Shown: positions 49,656-57,924 of the stretch, piece by piece
Numbering within the stretch: the stretch's first letter is position 1
Layout: every line of letters starts with the position of its first letter
Source of the DNA: Actinoplanes palleronii
Lineage (GTDB): Bacteria > Actinomycetota > Actinomycetes > Mycobacteriales > Micromonosporaceae
DNA: 64,000 nucleotides
NCBI RefSeq assembly: GCF_016862315.1
Contig: NZ_BOMS01000093.1
Span: 62,001 to 126,000 of the forward strand
Direction: 5' to 3'
Position numbers and translations under genes: made by a program
Notes under the pieces: generated by a model
Seen by the model: the letters and a program-made list of their open reading frames with translations, nothing else
What the model was told of the DNA's origin: nothing
Databases searched by the model: none

Positions 49656-50388
49656 CGTCAACCCGGCCGTGATCGCGGCGACGACCGGGCCCAGGCCCGC
49701 CATCGCCTTCCGGCGGCGGCTGCTCGCCGAGTTCCTCGGCACCGCACTGCTGGTCACCGCCGTCGTCGGCTCCGGCATCATGGCCACCACGCTCTCCCCG
49801 CACGACATCGGCCTGCAACTGCTCGAGAACTCGGTCGCGACCGCGCTCGCGCTCGGCGCGCTGATCCTCACCTTCGGACCGATCTCCGGCGCGCACTTCA
49901 ACCCGGTGGTGTCGGCGGCCGATTGGTTCCTCGGCCGCCGCGCCGGCACCGGTCTGACGATCAAAAACCTTTGTGGGTACGCCGTAGCGCAGACCTCCGG
50001 GGCCGTCGCCGGCTCGGTCCTGGCGAACCTGATGTTCGACCTGGCCCCGGTCACGTTCTCCACCAAGGACCGGGCCGCCGGGCACCTGTGGCTCGGCGAG
50101 ATCGTCGCGGTCGCCGGGCTGCTCCTGCTGATCTTCGCGCTCGGCCGTTCCGGGCGGGCCGCGGTCGCCCCGGCCGCGGTCGGCGCGTACATCGGCGCCG
50201 CCTACTGGTTCACCTCGTCGACGAGCTTCGCGAACCCGGCCGTCACGATCGGGCGCGCCTTCACCGACACGTTCGCCGGCATCGCCCCGGCCTCGGTCCC
50301 CGGTTTCGTGATCGCCCAGCTCGCCGGGCTGGTGATCGGCGTCGGCCTGCTCCTGGCCCTCTACCCCACCGACGACCAGACCCCCTGA
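49648..50388 (+). CDS. Aquaporin-family channel (AqpS/GlpF-like), probable arsenite efflux
   Basis: 246 residues with six helices and two half-helix motifs: HFNPVVS (NPV variant) and FANPAVTIGR (NPA). MIP channels in ars operons release arsenite produced by ArsC down its gradient, replacing ArsB or Acr3. It fits here because no Acr3 gene is present and an ArsC lies on each side. ATG 49648 is coupled to the upstream gene. Confidence 0.85.
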   Translation: MTDVNPAVIAATTGPRPAIAFRRRLLAEFLGTALLVTAVVGSGIMATTLSPHDIGLQLLENSVATALALGALILTFGPISGAHFNPVVSAADWFLGRRAGTGLTIKNLCGYAVAQTSGAVAGSVLANLMFDLAPVTFSTKDRAAGHLWLGEIVAVAGLLLLIFALGRSGRAAVAPAAVGAYIGAAYWFTSSTSFANPAVTIGRAFTDTFAGIAPASVPGFVIAQLAGLVIGVGLLLALYPTDDQTP

Positions 50389-50427
50389 CCACCGCACCCG
50401 TCACCGGCCCTCGAGGAAGCACAGCTG

Positions 50428-50835
50428 ATGAGCGACACCAAGCCCACCGTCCTGTTCGTCTGCGTCCACAACGCCGGCCGGTCCCAGATGGCCGCCGGCT
50501 GGCTGCGCCACCTCGCCGGTGACCGGGTCGAGGTCCGTTCCGCCGGGTCGGCACCCGGCGAAAAGATCAACCCGTCCGCCGTGGAGGCGATGCGCGAGGT
50601 CGGCATCGACATCACCGGCCAGACCCCGCAGAAGCTGGAGTGGGAGACCGCGCAGTCCTCCGACGTGATCATCACGATGGGCTGTGGCGACGCCTGCCCG
50701 GTCTTCCCCGGCAAACGCTACGAGGACTGGAAACTCGACGACCCGGCCGGCAAGGGCGTCGAGGCGGTCCGCCCGATCCGCGACGGGATCAAGACCCGCG
50801 TCGAAACCCTGCTCGCCGACCTGCTCCCGGCCTGA
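50428..50835 (+). CDS. arsC: Arsenate reductase, thioredoxin-type low-molecular-weight phosphatase family
   Basis: 135 residues. The P-loop is C12-VHNAG-R18, followed by Ser, and a second redox pair is Cys86/Cys90 in TMGCGDACPVFPG; this three-cysteine arrangement is that of thioredoxin- or mycothiol-coupled ArsC. It reduces arsenate to arsenite for the aquaporin. ATG 50428 follows GAGGAAG. Last gene of the plus-strand ars operon. Confidence 0.92.
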   Translation: MSDTKPTVLFVCVHNAGRSQMAAGWLRHLAGDRVEVRSAGSAPGEKINPSAVEAMREVGIDITGQTPQKLEWETAQSSDVIITMGCGDACPVFPGKRYEDWKLDDPAGKGVEAVRPIRDGIKTRVETLLADLLPA

Positions 50836-50913
50836 CCCCCGAGCTCCACCTGTTCGAGGACGCGGCGGTGCTGCCTGGTCGCGAACGGCCGACCATCGCC
50901 ACCTGAACGGCGA

Positions 50914-51576
50914 TCAGGCGTCACCACTGGGGCTCACCAACCCGGATTCGTACGCGAAAACCACGGCCTGGACCCGGTCGCGCAGCCCCAGCTTCTGCAG
51001 GATCCGGCCGATGTGGGTTTTGACCGTCGCCTCGGCGACGTGCAGCCGCCCACCGATCTCCGCGTTCGACATCCCCTGCGCCAGCAGCAACAGCACCTCG
51101 CTCTCCCGCTCGGTGAGCCCGTGCGCGGCGGCCGGATCCGCGGACCGGTCCACCAGCCGCCCGGCGAACCGGTCCAGCAACCGCCGGGTGACCCGCGGCG
51201 CCACCACCGCCTCCCCGCCGGCCACCACCCGGATCGCCGACAGCAACTCCTCCGGCGGCACGCTCTTGAGCAGGAACCCGCTCGCCCCCGCCTGCAGCGC
51301 CGCGAACGCCTCCTCGTCGGTGTCGAACGTCGTCAGCACCAGCACCCGCGGCAGCGCCCCCGCCGCGCAGATCTGCCGGGTCGCGGCGACCCCGTCGAGC
51401 ACCGGCATCCGCAGGTCCATCACCACCACGTCGGCCGCGGTGGTCCGCAGCAGCCGCAGCGCCTCGGCCCCGTCCCCGGCCTCCCCCACCACGGTCATGT
51501 CGTCCTGGTAGTCGAGGACCATCCGGAACCCGGCCCGCACCAGGTGCTGATCGTCGACGAGCACCACCCGGATCAT
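50914..51576 (-). CDS. NarL/LuxR-type response regulator
   Basis: 220 residues. The receiver domain (1-120) has Asp8-Asp9, phospho-acceptor Asp54 (VVMDLRMP), the T in VLTTFDT and Lys in FLLKSV. The C-terminal LuxR HTH (about 152-208) is LTERESEVLLLLAQGMSNAEIGGRLHVAEATVKTHIGRIL. GTG/ATG at 51576 overlaps the histidine kinase stop, giving a classic two-component operon with the FtsX-type ABC transporter upstream, which it probably regulates. Confidence 0.93.
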   Translation of the reverse strand: MIRVVLVDDQHLVRAGFRMVLDYQDDMTVVGEAGDGAEALRLLRTTAADVVVMDLRMPVLDGVAATRQICAAGALPRVLVLTTFDTDEEAFAALQAGASGFLLKSVPPEELLSAIRVVAGGEAVVAPRVTRRLLDRFAGRLVDRSADPAAAHGLTERESEVLLLLAQGMSNAEIGGRLHVAEATVKTHIGRILQKLGLRDRVQAVVFAYESGLVSPSGDA

Positions 51577-52793
51577 CGCGCCACCGCCACGTCCGCGAGC
51601 GGGATCAACGCCCGCACCTGCCAGCCGCCACCGGCGTGCGGGCCCGCCGCGAACGTCCCGCTGTACAGGTTCACCCGTTCCCGCATCCCGATCACCCCAT
51701 GTCCGCCCGGCGTCACCGCCCCCGGCCGATCACCGCTGTCGGTCACCGTGACCTCGACGCTCTCCGGCCGATAATGCACGTGTACGACAGCGCGCGCCCC
51801 CGCCCCGGCGTGCTTGATCGTGTTGGTCAGTGACTCCTGCACGATCCGGTACACCGCCAGCACCACGCCCCCGGGCATCTCCGGCGGGGCGCCCTCGACC
51901 TCCAGCTCGACCGGCAGACCGGCCCCGCGCGCCCGTTCCACCACCGCGTCGAGCTGGCCGAGGCCGACCGGGCTGCGGTCGGTGAGGTCCTCGGAGTCAC
52001 TGCGCAGGATCCGCACCAGCTGCTTGATCTCCTCCAGGGCCTCGCTGCCGGTCGAGCCGATCGCGCGCAGCGCTTCCCGGGCCCGTTCGGGATCCCGGTC
52101 GAACACGTACGCCGCGCCGTTGGCCTGCAGCACCATCACCGACAGCGAGTGCGCCACGATGTCGTGCAGTTCCCGGGCGATCCGGGCGCGTTCCTCGACC
52201 ACCGCGATCCGGGCCAGGTGCCGGCCCTCGCGTTCCGCGCTCGCCCGCCCCTGTTCGCCGAACAGCCGCTGCTGGCGCAGGGCCCGGATGCCGAGCCCGG
52301 CGGCCCACACCACCGCGCCGTAGCTGAACACCACCCCGAACATCCCTGCCACGTCCTGCGGATTCAGCGTGGCGTCGCCGAACTCGAGCCAGGTCCGCCC
52401 CACCATCAACGCCGTGCCGAGCAGCACCGCGGCGAGCCCGGTGAGCACGCCGGTGCGCAGCCGTTCGGTATGGGCGACCGCCGCGTGCGTCGCCACGGCG
52501 ATCGTGATCAGCAGCATGCCCTCGTGCAGCTGCGAGCCGTGCACCGTGACCGGCGCGGCCGCCGCGGTCAGGGCCGCCACCAGCGCGAGGACCAGCACCG
52601 GCCGGCGCCGCCGCCACATCAGCGCCACCCCGGCCAGGACGCCGTAGACGAACCCGCCGAGCGGGAACTGATGCCACCACCAGACCGCCAGCCCGGTCAC
52701 CGCACCGGAGACGACCAGGTCGACGAGCAACGCCCGGCGCGAGGGAGACCACATGTCGGCGACGCTAGTGGCTCGACCGGCAGACCGGATCAT
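51573..52793 (-). CDS. Sensor histidine kinase (HisKA_3/NarX-like)
   Basis: 406 residues. Four to five N-terminal helices (about 20-175) have little extracytoplasmic sequence, so it is an intramembrane-type sensor. A coiled coil leads to the dimerisation segment RIARELHDIVAHSLSVMV with His210, then the HATPase domain (about 300-395) with VTDSGDRPGAV and GGHGVIGMRERV. ATG 52793 overlaps the permease stop (ATGA), with GAGGAG 4 nt before; an ATG at 52754 is possible. Such kinases beside FtsX/LolD transporters often sense cell-envelope-active peptides. Confidence 0.92.
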   Translation of the reverse strand: MIRSAGRATSVADMWSPSRRALLVDLVVSGAVTGLAVWWWHQFPLGGFVYGVLAGVALMWRRRRPVLVLALVAALTAAAAPVTVHGSQLHEGMLLITIAVATHAAVAHTERLRTGVLTGLAAVLLGTALMVGRTWLEFGDATLNPQDVAGMFGVVFSYGAVVWAAGLGIRALRQQRLFGEQGRASAEREGRHLARIAVVEERARIARELHDIVAHSLSVMVLQANGAAYVFDRDPERAREALRAIGSTGSEALEEIKQLVRILRSDSEDLTDRSPVGLGQLDAVVERARGAGLPVELEVEGAPPEMPGGVVLAVYRIVQESLTNTIKHAGAGARAVVHVHYRPESVEVTVTDSGDRPGAVTPGGHGVIGMRERVNLYSGTFAAGPHAGGGWQVRALIPLADVAVAR

Positions 52794-55072
52794 TCGCTCC
52801 TCAACTCCTGTGCCTTGGTGAGCCGGGCCAGCAGCGGCAGGCTCGCGGCGGTGACGGCCAGCACCATGGTGATGCCGGCGGTGGTGATCCCGGTGATCGC
52901 CGGCCAGTCCAGGTCGACCGGGGCGCCGGTCGCCGACAGCAGGGTCGCCGACAGACCGCCGCCGGTGACCACGGCCAGCGCGATCCCGATCGCGGCCGGA
53001 ATGGCTACCTGATAGAAAACGGACGCGGACAGCACCCGGCGGGTGGCGCCGAACGCGGTCAGCACGGCCAGCAGCCGCCGCCGTTCGCGCAGCTGCTCGA
53101 CCACGTTGACGAGCATGCTGGCGCCGATGAACAGCAGCAGCAGGACCGCGCAGGACTGGGCCACCTGCTGGGCGCCCTGGAACTGCCGGGTCAGGTGCTC
53201 GTCGCCGTACACCTGCAGCGGCGCGTCCGGAGCCACTCGGGTCATCGTGGTGCGCAGTCGTTCGATCGCGTCCGGGTCACCGGGATCCAGCGTGATCAGG
53301 AACGCGTCCGTGGTGGTGCCGCGCAGGTCCGGGCGGATGCCGAGGGCACCGGGGGTGGCCAGGTATTCCATCGGTCCCGCCGCGCTGGTGTAGAGCCGCA
53401 CGGTGGGCCGGCCGGCCGGCGCGGTCCAGCTGCCGAGCGGCCGGTCGGCGCCGGTGAACGGGACGGTCTCACCGGCGGGCAGGCTCCCGCTCTCCCAGCC
53501 CGGCATGGTCGCCACGAAGCTGTCCCCGTCGGCACACGACGGCAGCGGCGCGAACTGGCGCAGCACGTCGCAGTCACCCAGCCGTACCAGATAGTCGCCC
53601 AGCTGACCGTAACCGGACATCCGGACCTCGCGCACGCCGGCCGTCGCGGACAGCTCGGTGGCCCAGCCGGTGCCGTCGGCGCCGTTGGTGAAGACCGCGG
53701 CCTGGAACCGGTCCTTCGGCGGTTCGGCCTCGCTGGTGGCCGCGACCGACGCGCCGAGCAGGCCTTGGATCGCGATCACCCCGGCCACCGACACCGCGAT
53801 GCCGGACACCGCCCGCACCGCGGTGTCACTGTCCAGCTGCAACCGCCGCACCCCCAGCTGCCAGGCCACACTGCCACCACCGAGCCGGCGCACCACCGCC
53901 TGCACCAGCCACGGCAGCAGCGACACCACCCCGACCAGCAACAGCAGCACCCCGGCCGCGAGCTGACCGCCGGCCAGCAGCGCCACCCCGGCGGCGGGCG
54001 GGAGCAGCCGCCACCAGAGCCGCCGGCGCCGCACGATCCCGCGCCGCACCACACCGAGCGGCTCGATGATCACCCGCCGCAGGGCAGAAACGGTCACCAG
54101 CACCGCGCCGACCGGCACCAAAATCACGATCGAGGCGACCAGCGTCAACCCCGGTTCCAGATCTTTCGGGTACGGCGTGAAGTCCGCCGGCAGCAGTCCC
54201 CCGACGAACGGGCGCGCCGCCAGGAAGCCCAGCGCGCCCACGGCCAGCCCGAGCACCGCCCCGACCAGGCTGTCCCCGGCCGCGATCCGATGGGTCATCC
54301 GGCTGTCCGCGCCGACCAGCCGGATCGCGGCGAGCTGGCGCTCGCGGGTCTCGCTGCCGAACCGCACCGCCGTCATCACGAAGATCAGCACCGGCAGCAG
54401 CACGATCACCAGCCCGATGATCGCCAGGGTGACCATGGTCGGATCCGCGGCCGACGGCGCTCCCCCGCCGAACGAGGTGACCCGCGTCGCCCCGCCGTCC
54501 GGCCTGAGCGTGCCCGAGCCCAGGTAGAAGTAGACCTCGTCCGGCCCGGAGAGCCCGGTCGCCGCGATCGTGCCGGTCACCCGGGCCGGCCAGCGCTCGG
54601 CCAGCAGCTCACCGCCGGGACCGTCGAGCAGCGCGGCCAACGCCGGCGAGACGACCAGCTCTCCCGCGGCCGGCACCCGGGACAGGCCGGGCGGCACCGG
54701 AGCCCGGGCACCCTCCGCGCGGACCATCCGCCCGCGCACGGTCACGTCGCGGAACCGGGTCTCCACGGTCAGCACCAGCAGCGTGCCCGGCCCGGCCTGC
54801 TCGGCGGCAGCGCCGGTCGCCCGGTCGTTACGGCGTTGCTCGCGGGCCGCACCGGCCGTGGGCACGGCCGCCACCAGCAGCAGCATCGCCACGCCCAGCC
54901 CCACCCCGGCCGCGATCATGGTGAGCCGCAGCCAGCCGGAGCGCCCACCGGCCACGCTGAGGCGCACCGCCAGGGCCAGGTCGCTCAGCCAGGCGAACCG
55001 GCCCCGGGTGAGATCGATGGCGGTCACCGGGCCACCCCCGCGCCGGCCCTCGGTGCGGTCGCCGGCGGTCAT
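52790..55072 (-). CDS. FtsX-type ABC transporter permease
   Basis: 760 residues with MacB/FtsX topology: one N-terminal helix (LTMIAAGVGLGVAMLLLVAAV), a large extracytoplasmic domain, a three-helix FtsX core (about 225-345), a further hydrophobic block, a second extracellular domain and a C-terminal FtsX core (about 630-750; VVEQLRERRRLLAVLTAFGATRRVL). It overlaps both neighbours by ATGA. With the ATPase it probably exports or removes envelope-active compounds. Confidence 0.9.
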   Translation of the reverse strand: MTAGDRTEGRRGGGPVTAIDLTRGRFAWLSDLALAVRLSVAGGRSGWLRLTMIAAGVGLGVAMLLLVAAVPTAGAAREQRRNDRATGAAAEQAGPGTLLVLTVETRFRDVTVRGRMVRAEGARAPVPPGLSRVPAAGELVVSPALAALLDGPGGELLAERWPARVTGTIAATGLSGPDEVYFYLGSGTLRPDGGATRVTSFGGGAPSAADPTMVTLAIIGLVIVLLPVLIFVMTAVRFGSETRERQLAAIRLVGADSRMTHRIAAGDSLVGAVLGLAVGALGFLAARPFVGGLLPADFTPYPKDLEPGLTLVASIVILVPVGAVLVTVSALRRVIIEPLGVVRRGIVRRRRLWWRLLPPAAGVALLAGGQLAAGVLLLLVGVVSLLPWLVQAVVRRLGGGSVAWQLGVRRLQLDSDTAVRAVSGIAVSVAGVIAIQGLLGASVAATSEAEPPKDRFQAAVFTNGADGTGWATELSATAGVREVRMSGYGQLGDYLVRLGDCDVLRQFAPLPSCADGDSFVATMPGWESGSLPAGETVPFTGADRPLGSWTAPAGRPTVRLYTSAAGPMEYLATPGALGIRPDLRGTTTDAFLITLDPGDPDAIERLRTTMTRVAPDAPLQVYGDEHLTRQFQGAQQVAQSCAVLLLLFIGASMLVNVVEQLRERRRLLAVLTAFGATRRVLSASVFYQVAIPAAIGIALAVVTGGGLSATLLSATGAPVDLDWPAITGITTAGITMVLAVTAASLPLLARLTKAQELRSE

Positions 55073-55791
55073 CGGGCCATCGCCGAGCCGGCGACCTTGC
55101 CGTCGCGGAACACGGCTTCCCGGTCGGCGAACGACGCGATCTGCGCCTCGTGCGTGACCAGCACGACCGCGGCCCCGCGCTCCTTGGCCGCCGCGATCAG
55201 CAGCCGCATCACCCGCTCGCCGTTGCGCGAGTCGAGCGCCCCGGTCGGCTCATCCGCGAAGATCACCCGTGGCTCGGTGATCAGCGCGCGAGCCACCGCG
55301 ACCCGTTGCCCCTGCCCACCGGACGCCTGACCGGGCCGCTTGTCCGCGACATCAGCCACCTCGAGCCGGTCGAGCAGCTCGGCGGCCCGCGCGGACGCCG
55401 TCGCACGGCGCACCCCGGCCAGCCGCAACGGCAACGCGACGTTCTCCAGGCAGGTCAGCTCCGGCACCAGCTGCCCGAACTGGAACACGAACCCGAACGC
55501 GCTTCGCCGCAGCGCGCTGCGGTGCCGATCGGACATCGCGACAACGTCGTGACCGGCGTACCCGACCCGCCCGGAGTCCGGCGCGATCACCCCGGACAGG
55601 CAGTGCAGCAACGTCGACTTTCCCGACCCGGACGGCCCGGTCAGCGCCAGCACCTCCCCGGGGAACACCCGCAGCGACGCGCCGTCCAACGCCCGGGTCA
55701 CCCCGAACGACTTCACCAGATCCTCCGCGACGAGCAACGGCCGCCCGAGATCTTCTTCCGCTGACACAACCGCTCCCTGCGACGTCGACAC
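55069..55791 (-). CDS. ABC transporter ATP-binding protein, LolD/MacB type
   Basis: 240 residues. Walker A is GPSGSGKST, the signature is ASGGQGQRVAVARAL, Walker B is VIFADEPTGALDS, and the H-loop is VTHEAQ; all are typical of ATPases paired with FtsX permeases. First gene of the operon 55791-50914 (ATPase, permease, kinase, regulator). Its upstream region has the 38-bp palindrome at 55849-55886. Confidence 0.93.
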   Translation of the reverse strand: MSTSQGAVVSAEEDLGRPLLVAEDLVKSFGVTRALDGASLRVFPGEVLALTGPSGSGKSTLLHCLSGVIAPDSGRVGYAGHDVVAMSDRHRSALRRSAFGFVFQFGQLVPELTCLENVALPLRLAGVRRATASARAAELLDRLEVADVADKRPGQASGGQGQRVAVARALITEPRVIFADEPTGALDSRNGERVMRLLIAAAKERGAAVVLVTHEAQIASFADREAVFRDGKVAGSAMAR

Positions 55792-55848
55792 CCGCTGACG
55801 AGATCGACGCTAAGGACCGTGGCGCGCCGCGGCGTCCACCGCAGAGCG

Positions 55849-55886
55849 GGCTCCTTGTGTACGACCTAAGTCGTACACAAGGAGCC
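55849..55886. promoter_or_regulatory. 38-bp perfect palindrome (17-bp arms, CTAA loop)
   Basis: Arms GGCTCCTTGTGTACGAC and GTCGTACACAAGGAGCC are exact complements. It lies 58 bp upstream of the ABC ATPase start and downstream of the DrrB-type gene, both on the minus strand. It may be an operator (TTGTGTACGAC is TetR-operator-like) or a strong terminator; no T tract follows on either side, which favours an operator. Confidence 0.6.
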
Positions 55887-55963
55887 TGGCTCCTCCTCAG
55901 GTCCCGGAACCGGACCGGCCGGTCAGCGGTGAAACACCGCGGCCGGGGCCGGCCCGGGCCGGT

Positions 55964-56062
55964 TCAGTGCCAGTCGCTGATCGGCATGTCACCGCCCTTG
56001 GTGCCGGCGGTCCACCAGCCGGCGAGGCCGTCGACGGTCGTCAGCGAGGGATCCCGGTCCCA
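55964..56062 (-). pseudogene. C-terminal fragment of an unidentified protein
   Basis: Immediately after the TAG of the DrrB-type gene, in the same frame, the minus strand reads RWDRDPSLTTVDGLAGWWTA and ends GGDMPISDWH-TGA. The composition looks like a real protein C terminus, not GC-noise. It is either a remnant of a lost downstream gene or a read-through tail. I do not recognise the family. Confidence 0.35.
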
Positions 56063-56065
56063 CCG

Positions 56066-56848
56066 CTACCGGGACGCGCGCTGGTTGTACTTGCGTTTGG
56101 CCCACACGTACGACAGCAGCGAGATCCCCACGCACCACACCAGGGCGATGACCGCGCTGTTCCCGATCCCCGTGCCCAGCAGCAAGCCGCGCAGGGTTTC
56201 GATCACCGGGGTGAACGGCTGGTAGTCGGCGAACGCCCGCAACCCCGACGGCATCGACTCGGTCGGCACGAAACCGCTGCCCAGGAACGGCAGCAGGCTC
56301 AGGAACATCGGCGTGTTGCTGGCCGTCTCCACACTGTCGGCGGCCATCCCGAGCGCCACCGCGAGCCAGGTCAGCGCGAACGCGGTCGCCGCCAGCACTC
56401 CGATCACCGCGAGCCACTCCAGCGGCGTGGCGTTCGGCCGGAACCCGATCAGCAGCGCGATGCCCAGCACCACACCCAGGGCCAGGAAGATCTGCACCAG
56501 GCTGCCGAGCACGTGGCCGGTCAGCAGCGCGGCCCGGGCGATGTCCATGCTGCGGAACCGGTCGACGATGCCCTCGGTCATGTCCATCGCCACCGAGATC
56601 GCGGTGCCGGCCACCGCACCGGCCACGGTGAACAGCAGGATGCCCGGGGTCAGGTAGTTCACGTACTCCTGGCGGCCACCACCGAGGCCGGCGCCGAGCG
56701 TGCCGCCGAAGACGTACACGAAGAGCAGCAGGAAGATCACCGGCAGGCCGATCAGCATCCCGGTCAGCGACGGATACCGCTTCAGGTGCAGCAACTGCCG
56801 GTGGAACATGGTCCGGGAATCGGTGAGGGTGTGCGCCAGGGTCGTCAT
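56066..56848 (-). CDS. ABC-2 permease, DrrB-like
   Basis: 260 residues with six helices. The family pattern includes YLTPGILLFTVAGAVAGTAISVAMDMTEGIVDRFRSMDIARAALLTG and SGFVPTESMPSGLRAFADYQPFTPVIETLR, as in daunorubicin-resistance DrrB. ATG 56848 overlaps the ATPase stop (ATGA). Probably exports a lipophilic drug or metabolite with the DrrA-type ATPase. Confidence 0.9.
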   Translation of the reverse strand: MTTLAHTLTDSRTMFHRQLLHLKRYPSLTGMLIGLPVIFLLLFVYVFGGTLGAGLGGGRQEYVNYLTPGILLFTVAGAVAGTAISVAMDMTEGIVDRFRSMDIARAALLTGHVLGSLVQIFLALGVVLGIALLIGFRPNATPLEWLAVIGVLAATAFALTWLAVALGMAADSVETASNTPMFLSLLPFLGSGFVPTESMPSGLRAFADYQPFTPVIETLRGLLLGTGIGNSAVIALVWCVGISLLSYVWAKRKYNQRASR

Positions 56849-57819
56849 CGGATCTCCTCGGAAGCGATATCGGAAGCGGTCGCGGGCGCGCCGGTGAAGG
56901 CGAAGAACACGTCGTCCAGGTCCGGGGTGTGCACCGCCAGGTGCTCCGGCTGGACGTGGACGGCGTCGAGCGCGGCCAGCACGGCGCGCAGCGACGCGAC
57001 ACCGCCGTCGCTGGGCACCTGCAGGGTCAGCGCGGCGTCGTCACGCTGCGCGGTGTCCAGCACCGCGGCCGCCGTGCGCAGGGTGGCCGGGTCGGCGAAA
57101 CGCAGCAGCAGGTGCCCGCCGGGGATCCGGCGTTTGAGCTCGTCGGGGGTGCCCTCGGCGACGATCCGGCCCTGGTCGAGCACGGCGATCCGGTCGGCCA
57201 GCTCGTCCGCCTCGTCGAGATACTGCGTGGTGAGGAAGACCGTGACGCCCTCGGCGACCAGCTCGCGGACGATCCGCCACATCTCGTGCCGGCTGCGCGG
57301 GTCGAGGCCGGTGGTCGGCTCGTCCAGGAAGATCAGCCGCGGGTCGCCGACCAGGGTCATCGCCAGGTCGACCCGGCGCTGCTGACCGCCGGAGAGCACC
57401 GACACCGGCTTGCCGGCCGACTCACCGAGGTCGAAACGCTCGATCAACCCGTCCACCCGGCTGCGGCCTTCGGCACGGCCCAGCCGGTTCAGGTCCGCCA
57501 TCAACCGCAAATTCTCCCGTACGGTCAGCAGCCGGTCGACGGCCGCGAACTGGCCGGTCAGGCCGATCGCCGCGCGGACGGCGTCGGGTTCCCGCGTCAG
57601 GTCGTGCCCGGCGACGTGGATCGAGCCGCCGTCCGCCGCGAGCAGAGTGGCGAGGATCCGCACCATTGTCGTCTTGCCGGCGCCGTTCGGGCCGAGCAGC
57701 GCGAACACCGTGCCCTCGGTGACGGTCAGGTCGATGCCGTCGAGCACCACCTTCGTACCGAAGCTCTTGCGCAGACCGGCCACCGAGACGGCGGGCCGGG
57801 TCGTGAGTATCGCGGTCAT
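56845..57819 (-). CDS. ABC transporter ATP-binding protein, DrrA-like
   Basis: 324 residues. Walker A is GPNGAGKTT, then QFAAVDRLLTVRENL (Q-loop), the signature LSGGQQRRVDLAMTL, Walker B LIFLDEPTTGLDP and H-loop TTQYLDEADELADRI. The C-terminal domain of about 100 residues is typical of DrrA. It belongs to the operon with DUF4097 and the ribbon-helix-helix gene upstream. Confidence 0.93.
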   Translation of the reverse strand: MTAILTTRPAVSVAGLRKSFGTKVVLDGIDLTVTEGTVFALLGPNGAGKTTMVRILATLLAADGGSIHVAGHDLTREPDAVRAAIGLTGQFAAVDRLLTVRENLRLMADLNRLGRAEGRSRVDGLIERFDLGESAGKPVSVLSGGQQRRVDLAMTLVGDPRLIFLDEPTTGLDPRSRHEMWRIVRELVAEGVTVFLTTQYLDEADELADRIAVLDQGRIVAEGTPDELKRRIPGGHLLLRFADPATLRTAAAVLDTAQRDDAALTLQVPSDGGVASLRAVLAALDAVHVQPEHLAVHTPDLDDVFFAFTGAPATASDIASEEIR

Positions 57820-57896
57820 GCGTGCCTCCTGGCGTCGTGCGGGCAGGGGCCATCGCCGGCCGGGACACGAGCGCCCCGGCCGGGGACGGTGGTTCA

Positions 57897-57924
57897 GATC
57901 AGGAGCGGCGGATCAGGAGCGGCG
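57897..57924. repeat. 14-bp tandem duplication at the DUF4097 stop
   Basis: GATCAGGAGCGGCG twice in a row, followed by GATCAGGA. The duplication spans the gene's stop codon (57913-57915) and repeats the last codons just beyond it. Confidence 0.7.
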
